Shown here: one piece after another, positions 25,839-34,730 of the stretch
Layout of the letters: the number at the start of each line of letters is the position of its first letter
Position numbering within the stretch: the stretch's first letter is position 1
Source: Accumulibacter sp.
Lineage (GTDB): Bacteria; Pseudomonadota; Gammaproteobacteria; Burkholderiales; Rhodocyclaceae
Assembly (NCBI RefSeq): GCF_023806565.1
Contig: NZ_JAMTDV010000062.1
Location: forward strand, 1-64,000
Direction: 5' to 3'
DNA: 64,000 bases
The notes under the pieces: model-generated
Told to the model about the DNA's origin: nothing
The model's input: the letters and a program-made list of their open reading frames with translations, nothing else
Databases searched by the model: none
Program-made: the position numbers and the translations under genes

Positions 25839-26777
25839 ATGGATATGGCCGAACGGAAAAAGCTGCTCGACGGCGTCGATGCCCGCACCCGGCTTGCCGG
25901 TTCGAACAAGATGGAGATCTTGCTGTTCTCGCTGGGAACGCGCGAAACGTTCGGGATCAACGTGTTCAAGGTGCGGGAAGTCGGGCGGACGCCGCACATC
26001 ACCCGGACACCGAACATGCCGCGCGGCGTCGAAGGGCTGATTTCTCTGCGCGGCAATGTCATTCCGGTGCTCTCGCTGATTTCCTTTCTCGAGCACAAGG
26101 AGCAACCCGAGGGCTACGGGGGAACCATGATGGTCGCCGAGTTCTCCAAACGCACGCTGGGTTTCCTGGTGCATGAAGTCGATCGCATCATCCGCGTAGA
26201 CTGGGAGAAGGTGAAGGCGCCGGAAACGGTACTGTCGAGCAATCAGGGTCTGATCACCGCGGTCACTGAACTCGACAACGGAAAGCTGGTGTCGATTCTC
26301 GACGTCGAGCAGATTCTCGCCAATGCCTTTGGCGAGGCGGTCATCGTCGACATTCCGCCGGCCAACGTCGAGGAAGAAGTCAGCGTGTTCTTTGCGGACG
26401 ATTCGGTGGTCGCCCGACGGAAGATCGCCGAGGTGCTCGACAAGCTCGGCGTCCGAAACAAACAGGCGACGAACGGAGCAGAGGCCTGGAGTCGGCTGCA
26501 GGCGATCGCCACGCACGCAGTGCATACCGGGCGAGCGGTGCGCGACGAGATCCGGCTGATTCTCGTCGATGCCGAGATGCCCGAGATGGACGGTTACGTG
26601 CTGACCAAGAACATCAAGGGCGACCCCCGCTTTGCCGGCGTGCCGGTGGTCATGCACTCGTCGCTATCGTCCCAAGCGAATCATGCGATGGGCAAGGCGG
26701 TGGGGGTGGACGCCTACGTCGGCAAGTTCGACGCCGGCGTTCTTGCCGATACCCTGCGTCCGCTGCTTGAACGTTGA
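25839..26777 (+). CDS. cheV: CheV-type chemotaxis coupling protein, copy 2
   Basis: This 312-residue paralogue of the upstream gene has the same order: a CheW-like domain (FGINVFKVREVGRTP; GLISLRGNVIPVLSL), then a receiver domain with VFFADDS and phospho-acceptor D244 (LVDAEMPEMDG). The two proteins share their N-terminal start (LLDGVDARTRLAGSNKMEIL against LLKSIDARTRLAGTNKLEIL). That supports a tandem duplication with later divergence. No stand-alone CheW occurs in the window, so these may be the main coupling proteins for the local CheA. Confidence 0.92.
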   Translation: MDMAERKKLLDGVDARTRLAGSNKMEILLFSLGTRETFGINVFKVREVGRTPHITRTPNMPRGVEGLISLRGNVIPVLSLISFLEHKEQPEGYGGTMMVAEFSKRTLGFLVHEVDRIIRVDWEKVKAPETVLSSNQGLITAVTELDNGKLVSILDVEQILANAFGEAVIVDIPPANVEEEVSVFFADDSVVARRKIAEVLDKLGVRNKQATNGAEAWSRLQAIATHAVHTGRAVRDEIRLILVDAEMPEMDGYVLTKNIKGDPRFAGVPVVMHSSLSSQANHAMGKAVGVDAYVGKFDAGVLADTLRPLLER

Positions 26778-26826
26778 ACGCCTGGGCAGAACTCCTCGCG
26801 AGCGCACGACGGGCGGAGCTTCTCGC

Positions 26827-26842
26827 TGGCAGATGCAATGCA
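26827..26842 (+). promoter_or_regulatory. Sigma-54 promoter upstream of cheY
   Basis: TGGCAGATGCAATGCA carries -24 TGGCA and -12 TGCA with correct GG-to-GC spacing. The expected transcription start is about 25 bases before the cheY ATG. It closely resembles the predicted fliF promoter (TGGCAGGTCCCATGCA). Confidence 0.55.
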
Positions 26843-26877
26843 GGCGCTGAACAAACCGAAGCAATCAGGAGTACGAC

Positions 26878-27267
26878 ATGGCTGATCCAAAGATGCGAAT
26901 TCTGGTGGTTGACGATTTCTCGACGATGCGACGCATCGTCAGGAATCTCCTCAAGGAACTCGGTTTCGTCAACGTCGATGAGGCGGAAGACGGTGCGGTC
27001 GCACTCAAGAAGCTGCAGGGAGGAGGATTCGAGTTTGTGGTGACCGACTGGAACATGCCGAACATGGACGGTTTGCAGCTGCTCAAGGAAATTCGCAGTA
27101 CGCCGGCGCTCAGGAACCTGCCGGTGATGATGATTACCGCCGAGGCGAAGAAGGAAAACATCATCGCGGCCGCACAGGCGGGGGCAAGCGGCTATATCGT
27201 CAAGCCTTTCACGGCGACGACGCTGGCCGAGAAGCTGCAGAAGATCTTCGACAAGATGGGTGGCTGA
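26878..27267 (+). CDS. cheY: Chemotaxis response regulator CheY
   Basis: This 129-residue single-domain receiver has the acidic pair in VVDDFS (D12, D13), phosphorylation site D57 (VVTDWNMP), a conserved Thr (MMITAE) and Lys (YIVKPF). Phosphorylated CheY binds the FliM switch protein (encoded at 53700-54704) and reverses or slows the motor. A strong AGGAG ribosome site precedes the start. It is cotranscribed with cheZ and cheA. Confidence 0.97.
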   Translation: MADPKMRILVVDDFSTMRRIVRNLLKELGFVNVDEAEDGAVALKKLQGGGFEFVVTDWNMPNMDGLQLLKEIRSTPALRNLPVMMITAEAKKENIIAAAQAGASGYIVKPFTATTLAEKLQKIFDKMGG

Positions 27268-27268
27268 G

Positions 27269-28108
27269 ATGAGCAACGTCGATCAATCCGGGGATTCCCG
27301 CGAACTCGAGGAACTGTTCGACACCATCGCTGCTGGAATCGCGGCGATGCCGGCACCACCTGCCGAGTCGCTGTCAGGGCACGGGCGCGTGGCGGACGCA
27401 ACGACCGACAGCGACGAACTGCAGGCACTGTTCGATTCGGTTGCCGCCGGACAAGGCGCGGGCAATGGCGAAGCGGTCGCGGGTGGCGCGCAGTGGCAGT
27501 CGCAGGAGAGGGTGTTTCAGCGGGTGGGCCAGATGACCAGGCAGCTGCACGACACGCTCGGCCAACTCGGTTACCACGAACTCCTCGAGAGTACCGCGGC
27601 GGCGATTCCCGATGCCAAGGACCGGCTCCACTACGTGGTCAATCTGACCGAGCAGGCGGCCTGCCGCGTATTGAATGCGACGGACATCGCGAACCCGATA
27701 CAGGACGAACTGGAGGCGGGCTCGGCTGCCCTGGCCGCGAAATGGGACGCGCTGTTCGCCAACCGGATGGGCGTAGACGAGTTCAGGCAACTCGCCGAAG
27801 AGACGCGTTCGTTTCTCAAGGATGGTCTGCCGGGGAAAACTGGAGCGACCAAGGCACAGCTGCTCGAAATCGTCATGGCCCAGGATTTTCAGGATCTGAC
27901 CGGGCAGGTGATCAAGAAGATCATCACGGTCGCGCAGGAGCTCGAGGCCCAACTGATGGGGGTACTCATCGAATCCCTGCCGGGCGAGCGGCGGACCGAT
28001 TCGCTGATGAGCCTGCTCAACGGGCCGGTGATCAACGCCGAAGGGCGCGGCGATGTCGTAACCACGCAGCAACAGGTCGACGAGCTGCTCGGCAGCCTGG
28101 GATTCTAG
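27269..28108 (+). CDS. cheZ: CheY-P phosphatase CheZ
   Basis: This 279-residue CheZ accelerates CheY-P dephosphorylation. The catalytic helix carries Asp and Gln in AQDFQDLTGQVIKK near 208-222, and a C-terminal CheY-binding helix ends QQQVDELLGSLGF. The N-terminal ~75 residues form an acidic, low-complexity extension with two similar ELQALFDSVAAG-type segments. The ATG at 27269, directly after the cheY stop, is used; a GTG at 27260 is possible. Confidence 0.93.
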   Translation: MSNVDQSGDSRELEELFDTIAAGIAAMPAPPAESLSGHGRVADATTDSDELQALFDSVAAGQGAGNGEAVAGGAQWQSQERVFQRVGQMTRQLHDTLGQLGYHELLESTAAAIPDAKDRLHYVVNLTEQAACRVLNATDIANPIQDELEAGSAALAAKWDALFANRMGVDEFRQLAEETRSFLKDGLPGKTGATKAQLLEIVMAQDFQDLTGQVIKKIITVAQELEAQLMGVLIESLPGERRTDSLMSLLNGPVINAEGRGDVVTTQQQVDELLGSLGF

Positions 28109-28118
28109 GAGGTTCGGG

Positions 28119-30008
28119 ATGAGCGATTTTGCCGGGATGGAGGATCTCCTCAAGGATTTCTTGCAGGAGGCCGGTGACCTCCTGTCGGATGTCGACAACA
28201 AGCTGGTCGATCTCGAGCGGAGTCCCGATGATCGCCAGTTGCTGAACGATATCTTCCGGGGTTTTCATACGATCAAGGGTGGCGCCGGCTTCCTCAACGC
28301 GGGCGAGTTGGTCACTCTCTGCCACTTGACCGAGAACCTGTTCGACAAGCTCAGGAACGCGGAGATGGCGCTCACGCCGGGATTGATGGATACCATCCTT
28401 GAGGCGACCCGGAGCGTGCGCGGCATGTTCGGCGAAATCGCGCAGGGCACCCAGCCACGTCCGGCTGCGGCCGAGGTAATCGCCGACCTGCGGGCGGCGC
28501 TCGCCGGCGAGATTGACGCCGCACCCGCCGCTGGGGCCGACACCGTGGTCGAAGAGGGTCCGGATTGGCAAGCGCTGCACCAGGCGGTGACAGGTCAGGG
28601 GGGCATGCCCGGTGTCGCCGCAGCGCAGCGCGTGTCGACCGATTCCCGTGATGCGCCGCCAGCGGTCGACGAGCCCCTGCTGCAGCCACATTTTCCTCCC
28701 GAGGGGCGTCGCGCAAGCGACCGGCCCGGTGCTGCGGCGAGTGGTGTTCCTTCCGGGCGCCGGGCCGACGAGAAAGCCGCCGCGCGCGAGACGACGATTC
28801 GCGTCGATATTTCGCGCCTCGACCAGGTGCTCAATCTGTCCGGGGAGATCGGCCTGACGAAAAATCGGCTGACCAGCCTGCGCGCCGACATTATCGCTGG
28901 CCGGACCGACTCCGAGACGCTGCAGGCGCTCGATCAGGCGGTCAGCCAGCTAGACCTGCTCGTTTCCGACCTGCAGAACTCGGTGATGAAGACGCGAATG
29001 CAGCCGATCGGCCGCCTGTTCCAGAAATACCCGCGCATCGCACGCGATCTGGCGCGCCAACTCGGCAAGGACGTTGAACTGACGCTGGTCGGCGAAGAAA
29101 CCGAGGTCGACAAGACGATGATCGAGGACTTGGCCGACCCGCTGATCCACCTGATCCGCAACGCAGTCGATCATGGAGTCGAATCCCCGGACGAGCGCCG
29201 CCTGGCGGGCAAACGGCCGAAGAGTGTCGTCCGTCTGGAAGCGCGGCAGGAGGGGGACCACATCGTCCTGATCATTGCCGACGACGGGCGCGGCATGAGT
29301 CCCGAGCGGATTCGGGCCAAGGCGATCGAGAAGAACATCATCAGTGAAGAGGACGCCAACACCCTGGATGACCGGCAGAGTCTGAACCTGATCTTTCTGC
29401 CCGGGTTCTCGACGATGTCGCAGGCTTCGGCCGTTTCCGGTCGGGGGGTCGGCATGGATGTGGTCAAGACCAACATCCAGAAACTCAACGGCACGATCGA
29501 AATCCGCTCGGAGCCGGGTAACGGGTCGGTGTTCACCATTTCACTGCCGCTGACCCTGGCGATCCTGCCGGTTCTCCTCGTTCTCCTGGGGGATCAGCCG
29601 TTCGCGCTGCCGCTGTCGATGGTCAGGGAGATCCTGCCGATCGATCCGCAGCGGATGCAGGAAGTCGGTGGCAGGGAGACGCTGGTGGTACGTGGCGAGG
29701 TGCTGCCGGTGATCGCGCTGTCGCGCCTGCTTGGTTGGCCGCAGGTGCAGGAGCCGGAATACGGAGTGCTGATGCAGGCTGCCGAGCGGAGTTTCATCCT
29801 TGCCGTGGACAATTTTGCCGGACGCGACGATGCCGTGATCAAGGCGCTCGACGACTTCCGTCCGCGCGGGGTGGCCGGAGTGACGACGCTGTCGAACGGC
29901 CAGATCGTCCTGATTCTGGATATGAAAGAACTGCTTGCCGATCTCGCCACGGTCGCCGACCGGGATGCGCGCAGTGTAGCGACGCGCGCGCTCGAGGTTT
30001 TCGCCTGA
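28119..30008 (+). CDS. cheA: Chemotaxis histidine kinase CheA
   Basis: This 629-residue kinase has an N-terminal HPt domain with phospho-acceptor H50 (RGFHTIKGGAGF), then a long variable linker (~110-215) where the CheY/CheB-binding domain would be. A dimerisation helix pair follows (SRLDQVLNLSGEIGL), then the ATP-binding domain with N box LIRNAVDHGVE near 345 and G boxes DDGRGM and GRGVGMDVV. The C-terminal CheW-like regulatory domain starts near 490. The linker is short and low complexity, so the P2 domain may be reduced. It closes the cheV-cheV-cheY-cheZ-cheA run. Confidence 0.96.
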   Translation: MSDFAGMEDLLKDFLQEAGDLLSDVDNKLVDLERSPDDRQLLNDIFRGFHTIKGGAGFLNAGELVTLCHLTENLFDKLRNAEMALTPGLMDTILEATRSVRGMFGEIAQGTQPRPAAAEVIADLRAALAGEIDAAPAAGADTVVEEGPDWQALHQAVTGQGGMPGVAAAQRVSTDSRDAPPAVDEPLLQPHFPPEGRRASDRPGAAASGVPSGRRADEKAAARETTIRVDISRLDQVLNLSGEIGLTKNRLTSLRADIIAGRTDSETLQALDQAVSQLDLLVSDLQNSVMKTRMQPIGRLFQKYPRIARDLARQLGKDVELTLVGEETEVDKTMIEDLADPLIHLIRNAVDHGVESPDERRLAGKRPKSVVRLEARQEGDHIVLIIADDGRGMSPERIRAKAIEKNIISEEDANTLDDRQSLNLIFLPGFSTMSQASAVSGRGVGMDVVKTNIQKLNGTIEIRSEPGNGSVFTISLPLTLAILPVLLVLLGDQPFALPLSMVREILPIDPQRMQEVGGRETLVVRGEVLPVIALSRLLGWPQVQEPEYGVLMQAAERSFILAVDNFAGRDDAVIKALDDFRPRGVAGVTTLSNGQIVLILDMKELLADLATVADRDARSVATRALEVFA

Positions 30009-30042
30009 CGGAACTTGCGAACAGGAGGACGCAAGCAAAATC

Positions 30043-30058
30043 TGGCGAAACCGGTGCG
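30043..30058 (+). promoter_or_regulatory. Possible sigma-54 promoter upstream of flhB
   Basis: TGGCGAAACCGGTGCG has TGGC and TGC at -24/-12 spacing, ~120 bases before flhB. A TATAAT at 30147-30152 is closer to the gene but lacks a good -35 element. Which one is used is unresolved. Confidence 0.38.
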
Positions 30059-30178
30059 CCTCCGAGACAATTGTTGTTCCTGCGCAACTAAGCGAGAATC
30101 CGCCTAAATAGAAGCTCATAATCCTCTCTTTTAACGGTTGTTTTTCTATAATGGCCTCGAGTAATACGGAAGCTCGAC

Positions 30179-31318
30179 ATGGCTGAGGAAAGCGACCTCG
30201 AAAGGACCGAACAGGCGTCGCCAAGACGCCTGGAACAGGCACGCGAGGAGGGACAGGTACCGCGTTCGCGCGAGGTTGGCGCGTTCCTGATCCTGATCGT
30301 CGCGGCAGCGGCCTTCTGGCTGATCGGGCCGTGGATGGTGCAGCGACTGTTGGCTGTTTTCCGGCGAGGTCTGCAGGTCGACCAGAGCCTGGCGCACGAT
30401 CCGTCGTTGGTTCTGCTCCGTCTCGCCGATGTTTCGCTCGACGGCTTGCTGATTTGCGCTCCCCTGTTCGTCGCACTGCTCGTTGCGGCGCTGCTCGCGC
30501 CTTTCTTCCTTGGCAGCTGGAGCTTCTCTCCGAAAGCCCTGCTGCCTGACTTGGGGCGGCTCGATCCGCTCGCGGGACTGGCCCGCGTGTTTTCCTGGAG
30601 CGGCCTGGTCGAGTTGCTCAAGGCCGTGGCCAAGGCCTCCCTGCTCGGTGGGGTTGCCGTGTGGGTTCTGTGGAACGAGCGGGATGATCTTCTCGCCATG
30701 TTTGCCCAATCCCTTCCGGCCGGCCTGGCCAGCGCCGGCCATCTGCTCACCTTTACCTTCTTTGTGATCGTCGCGGCGATGTCGCTGATCGTCGCCGTCG
30801 ATGTCCCATTCCAGCTCTGGCACTACCACGACAAGCTGAAGATGAGCCGCCAGGAACTCAAGCAGGAAGGCAAGGAGCTGGAGGGAAATCCCGAGGTCAA
30901 AGGGCGCATCCGGCGTCTGCAGCGTGAAGCGGCGCGCAAGCGGATGATGGCAGCCGTCCCGATGGCCGATGTCATCGTTACCAATCCCACTCACTACGCG
31001 GTGGCTGTCGCCTACAAGAGCGGCATGCGGGCGCCGAAGGTGCTGGCCAAGGGAATGGGGGAGATCGCCCTGACGATCCGTCGGGTCGCCGGCGAAAACG
31101 AGATTCCGATGATCGAGGCGGCGCCGCTGGCGCGCGCCCTGTATCGTCATGTCGAGCTTGATGCGGAAATCCCGGCGACGCTGTACGCGGCGGTGGCCGA
31201 GGTGCTGGCGTATATTTATCAGTTGAGCACTTGGCGGCACAGTGGCGGCAACCGTCCGCTGCCGCCGCGCACGCTTGCCGTTCTTGACGAGCATCTTGCG
31301 GAGGCAGGCGATGGCTGA
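30179..31318 (+). CDS. flhB: Flagellar export protein FlhB
   Basis: This 379-residue inner-membrane export component has four membrane helices in the first ~215 residues. A cytoplasmic domain follows with the self-cleavage site NPTH (N269 in VTNPTHYAVA), which switches export from hook to filament substrates together with FliK (55333-56367). The N-terminus (ERTEQASPRRLEQAREEGQ) is the family hallmark. It overlaps flhA by 8 bases and begins the flhB-flhA-flhF-flhG-fliA-motC-motD operon. Confidence 0.97.
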   Translation: MAEESDLERTEQASPRRLEQAREEGQVPRSREVGAFLILIVAAAAFWLIGPWMVQRLLAVFRRGLQVDQSLAHDPSLVLLRLADVSLDGLLICAPLFVALLVAALLAPFFLGSWSFSPKALLPDLGRLDPLAGLARVFSWSGLVELLKAVAKASLLGGVAVWVLWNERDDLLAMFAQSLPAGLASAGHLLTFTFFVIVAAMSLIVAVDVPFQLWHYHDKLKMSRQELKQEGKELEGNPEVKGRIRRLQREAARKRMMAAVPMADVIVTNPTHYAVAVAYKSGMRAPKVLAKGMGEIALTIRRVAGENEIPMIEAAPLARALYRHVELDAEIPATLYAAVAEVLAYIYQLSTWRHSGGNRPLPPRTLAVLDEHLAEAGDG

Positions 31319-33395
31319 CGCAAGCGTGGCGCTGCGCGTGATCTTCGACCGTCTCGGTCAGCGACAACTGGCGGGTCCGGGGCTGATCCTGCTGATCCTG
31401 GCGATGATGGTTCTGCCATTGCCGCCGTTTGTCCTGGATCTGTTCTTCACCTTCAACATTGCAATTTCGGTGATCGTCATGCTGGTGGCGATGAGCGTGA
31501 TGAAGCCGCTCGACTTTTCCGTCTTTCCCACCGTCCTGCTGGTGACGACCCTCTTGCGTCTGTCGCTGAACGTGGCTTCGACGCGGGTCGTCCTGCTCGA
31601 AGGGCATACCGGTCCGGGCGCGGCCGGGCGCGTGATCGAAGCCTTCGGACATTTCCTGGTCGGCGGCAACTATGTGGTCGGCCTGGTAGTGTTCACGATT
31701 CTCGTCGTCATCAATTTCGTGGTCATCACCAAGGGTGCGGGACGGGTGGCCGAGGTGGCTGCGCGCTTCACCCTCGACGGCATGCCGGGCAAACAGATGG
31801 CAATCGATGCCGATCTCAATGCCGGCCTGATCGGTGAGGAGGAGGCGCGCAAGCGCCGCGCCGGCATTGCCCAGGAAGCCGACTTTTTTGGTTCGATGGA
31901 CGGCGCCTCGAAGTTCGTTCGCGGTGACGCGGTGGCCGGCATCCTGATCATGTTGATCAATGTTTTTGGCGGCCTGTTCGTCGGGGTTCTGCAACACGAT
32001 CTGGATCTCGGCACGGCCGCGCGCACCTATACCCTGCTGACGATTGGCGATGGCTTGGTGGCGCAGATTCCGGCACTGATCATTTCGATCGCCGCGGGTA
32101 TGGTGGTGACGCGCGTCGGCGATGATCAGGACGTCTCGCAGCAGTTCGTCGCACAGCTTTTCGACAACCCCAAGCTGCTGTTCCTGACTGCCGGGATCAT
32201 CGGTCTGCTGGGTCTGATCCCCGGCATGCCCAATTTCGTCTTTCTGCTGTTGGCCAGCATGTTCGCGGTGATGGCCGCGCGACTCGAAAAGCGGCAGGGC
32301 ACCGTTGCGCCGGTGCCGGTGACGGTTGCGCCGTCGGTCGCGCGCGAAACCCAGGAGGCCAGTTGGAGCGATGTCACGCCGCTCGACGTGCTCGGCCTCG
32401 AAGTCGGCTATCGTCTGATCCCGCTGGTCGACAAATCGCAGGACGGTGAATTGCTGCGCCGGATCCGCGGCATCCGCAAGAAGTTCGCGCAGGAAGTGGG
32501 ATTCCTCGTGTCGCCCGTGCACATTCGTGACAATCTGGAACTGAAACCGAACGCTTACAAGATCGTCCTCAAGGGCGTCGAGATCGGCGACGGCGAGGCA
32601 TTTCCCGGAAGCCTGCTGGCGATCAATCCGGGACGGGTGGCCGGCGATCTCCCCGGCACGGCCACCAAGGACCCCGCTTTCGGGCTGCCGGCGGTGTGGA
32701 TCGACCCGGCCCTGCGCGAGCAGGCGCAGGCCTACGGCTATACGGTGGTCGATGCCAGTACGGTAGTCGCGACACACCTCAATCACCTGATCCTGACGCA
32801 CGCTGCCGAACTGCTGGGGCGTCAGGAGACGCAGGCGCTGCTCGATCACGTGGCCAAGGACATGCCGAAACTCGTCGAAGATCTGGTGCCCAAGGCCCTG
32901 CCCCTCGGCGTCGTGCAAAAAGTGTTGCGCAACCTGCTCGATGAGGGCGTGCACCTGCGCGACATGCGCACGGTGATCGAGACCCTGGCCGACGGCGCAC
33001 CACGCTCGCAGGACCCCGAGATATTGACCGCACAGGTGCGGACCAGTCTCGGGCGCGCGATCGTCCAGGAACTCTTTCCGGGCAACACCGAGATGCAGGT
33101 GATGTCGCTCGAGCCACGGCTCGAGCGCCTCCTGCTGCAGGCGGTTGCCGGCGGTGGCGATGGCGCCGGCATCGAACCGGGCCTGGCGGATACGCTGCTG
33201 CGTGAGGCGGTCGCGGCGGCGCAGCGTCAGGAAGCGGTCGGATCGCCGATGGTCCTGCTGGTTCCGGGGACCTTGCGCACGCTCCTGTCGCGCTTCCTGC
33301 GTCGCAGCATTTCCCAGTTGAAGGTCCTGGCGCACGCGGAAGTGCCTGAAAGCAGGACGATCAAGGTGACCTCCATCATTGGACAAAGAGCATGA
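31311..33395 (+). CDS. flhA: Flagellar export gate protein FlhA
   Basis: This 694-residue protein has eight N-terminal membrane helices and a large cytoplasmic domain that forms the nonameric docking ring for chaperone-substrate complexes. The FHIPEP-family stretches are present (RLSLNVASTRVVLLEGH near 81; GKQMAIDADLNAG and EEARKRR near 160-180). The ATG at 31311 inside the flhB end is the start. The stop overlaps flhF by 4 bases. Confidence 0.97.
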   Translation: MADASVALRVIFDRLGQRQLAGPGLILLILAMMVLPLPPFVLDLFFTFNIAISVIVMLVAMSVMKPLDFSVFPTVLLVTTLLRLSLNVASTRVVLLEGHTGPGAAGRVIEAFGHFLVGGNYVVGLVVFTILVVINFVVITKGAGRVAEVAARFTLDGMPGKQMAIDADLNAGLIGEEEARKRRAGIAQEADFFGSMDGASKFVRGDAVAGILIMLINVFGGLFVGVLQHDLDLGTAARTYTLLTIGDGLVAQIPALIISIAAGMVVTRVGDDQDVSQQFVAQLFDNPKLLFLTAGIIGLLGLIPGMPNFVFLLLASMFAVMAARLEKRQGTVAPVPVTVAPSVARETQEASWSDVTPLDVLGLEVGYRLIPLVDKSQDGELLRRIRGIRKKFAQEVGFLVSPVHIRDNLELKPNAYKIVLKGVEIGDGEAFPGSLLAINPGRVAGDLPGTATKDPAFGLPAVWIDPALREQAQAYGYTVVDASTVVATHLNHLILTHAAELLGRQETQALLDHVAKDMPKLVEDLVPKALPLGVVQKVLRNLLDEGVHLRDMRTVIETLADGAPRSQDPEILTAQVRTSLGRAIVQELFPGNTEMQVMSLEPRLERLLLQAVAGGGDGAGIEPGLADTLLREAVAAAQRQEAVGSPMVLLVPGTLRTLLSRFLRRSISQLKVLAHAEVPESRTIKVTSIIGQRA

Positions 33396-34729
33396 ACGTC
33401 AGGAAATTTATCGCCGCGACGGCGCGAGACGCATTGCGCAAGGTCAAGGAGACGCTCGGACCAGACGCGATCATTCTGTCCAACCGCGGGATTCCCGGCG
33501 GCGTGGAGATCATGGCGGTGGCCGCTGGCGATATGGAAATGATCGTACCGACGGCGGAACGCCCAGCGCCACGGGCCAGGGAGCCGGTGCCCGCTGCGCT
33601 GGCCAGTCCGCCGTTGGCGCGGGCCGGCGTCCCGCCACAAGTGCCGCCAGCGGCAGTGCCGCTGGCGGCGGGCCAATCCAGTACGCGAACCGCGCGTCCG
33701 CTGCCGCCGCTGGCGGCAAGACCGCTGCCGCAGGTGGACCTGCCGCGGGCGCAGGCGAGCAACGAGCCCAAGCCGGAGGCCGAGGTGGTTCCGGCGGCAG
33801 TGATCGAGGAAATCCGTACCCTGCGCAGGCTCGTCGAGCAGCAACTGGCCGGCTTTGCCTGGGGCGAATCGGCGCGGGCGGCACCGGTGAAGACAGAAAT
33901 TCTTCGCCAGATACTCGATGCCGGCTTTTCGCCGCAGTTTGCTCGCCGTCTCCTGCTCGATCTGCCCGGCGATCTGGACAGCGGCGCAGCGCTGGCCTGG
34001 GTCAAGGCGGGCGCCGAGCGCAGTTTGCTGGCGATCGACAGCGACACCGACATCGTTGATCGGGGCGGCATCTACGCGCTGGTTGGACCGACCGGCGTCG
34101 GCAAGACAACAACTACCGCCAAGCTTGCGGCGCGCTGCGTGTTGCGTCACGGGGCGAGGAAGCTCGCTCTGGTGACGACCGACGCTTACCGCATCGGGGC
34201 CCACGAACAGTTGCGAATATACGGACAGATTCTCGGCGTCTCGGTGCATCTGGCGAGGGATGCGAGCGATCTGCGCGCCACCCTGCGCAACCTGCAGCAC
34301 ACGCATATGGTGCTGATCGACACCATGGGCATGAGTCAGCGTGACCGCATGGTCGGCGAACAGGTAGCCATGTTTGCCGACGGCAAGGTCCGGTCGCTGC
34401 TGCTGCTTCCGGCAACCAGCCGCGGCGACACACTGGACGACGTTGTCCGCTCGTACGGCCGATTGGACCTTGCCGGGTGTATCCTGACGAAGATCGACGA
34501 GGCGGCGAGCCTCGCGGCATCGCTCGACGTGATCATCCGGCAAGGTCTGTGCCTGCACTACGTTTCGAACGGGCAGCGGGTGCCCGAAGACCTGCATCTG
34601 CCAAATCGGCAATACCTGCTGCACCGCGCGTTCAAGGACCTGCCGGAGAATTCGCCGCATCGTCTGACCGGCGTCGAACCGAGCCTGATGATGGCCGCCG
34701 GCGGTGGCCTGTGGTCCGCCGGGGGATAG
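33392..34729 (+). CDS. flhF: SRP-like GTPase FlhF, flagellar placement
   Basis: This 445-residue protein has an N-terminal B domain (MNVRKFIAATARDALRKVK), a Pro/Ala-rich linker (~50-125) and an NG GTPase domain with P-loop GPTGVGKT near 232, DAYRIGAHEQL and LIDTMGM. FlhF recruits early basal-body proteins to the cell pole, so its presence implies polar flagellation. Its partner and regulator FlhG is next. Confidence 0.95.
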   Translation: MNVRKFIAATARDALRKVKETLGPDAIILSNRGIPGGVEIMAVAAGDMEMIVPTAERPAPRAREPVPAALASPPLARAGVPPQVPPAAVPLAAGQSSTRTARPLPPLAARPLPQVDLPRAQASNEPKPEAEVVPAAVIEEIRTLRRLVEQQLAGFAWGESARAAPVKTEILRQILDAGFSPQFARRLLLDLPGDLDSGAALAWVKAGAERSLLAIDSDTDIVDRGGIYALVGPTGVGKTTTTAKLAARCVLRHGARKLALVTTDAYRIGAHEQLRIYGQILGVSVHLARDASDLRATLRNLQHTHMVLIDTMGMSQRDRMVGEQVAMFADGKVRSLLLLPATSRGDTLDDVVRSYGRLDLAGCILTKIDEAASLAASLDVIIRQGLCLHYVSNGQRVPEDLHLPNRQYLLHRAFKDLPENSPHRLTGVEPSLMMAAGGGLWSAGG

Positions 34730-34730
34730 C

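Noticed and set aside
30147..30152. TATAAT upstream of flhB as a sigma-70 promoter
   Set aside because: No acceptable -35 element lies 16-18 bases upstream. It may be chance in an AT-rich leader, so it was mentioned but not called.
30978..33386. An 802-codon minus-strand open frame
   Set aside because: It is the antisense of flhB/flhA with low-complexity His/Gln/Arg composition.
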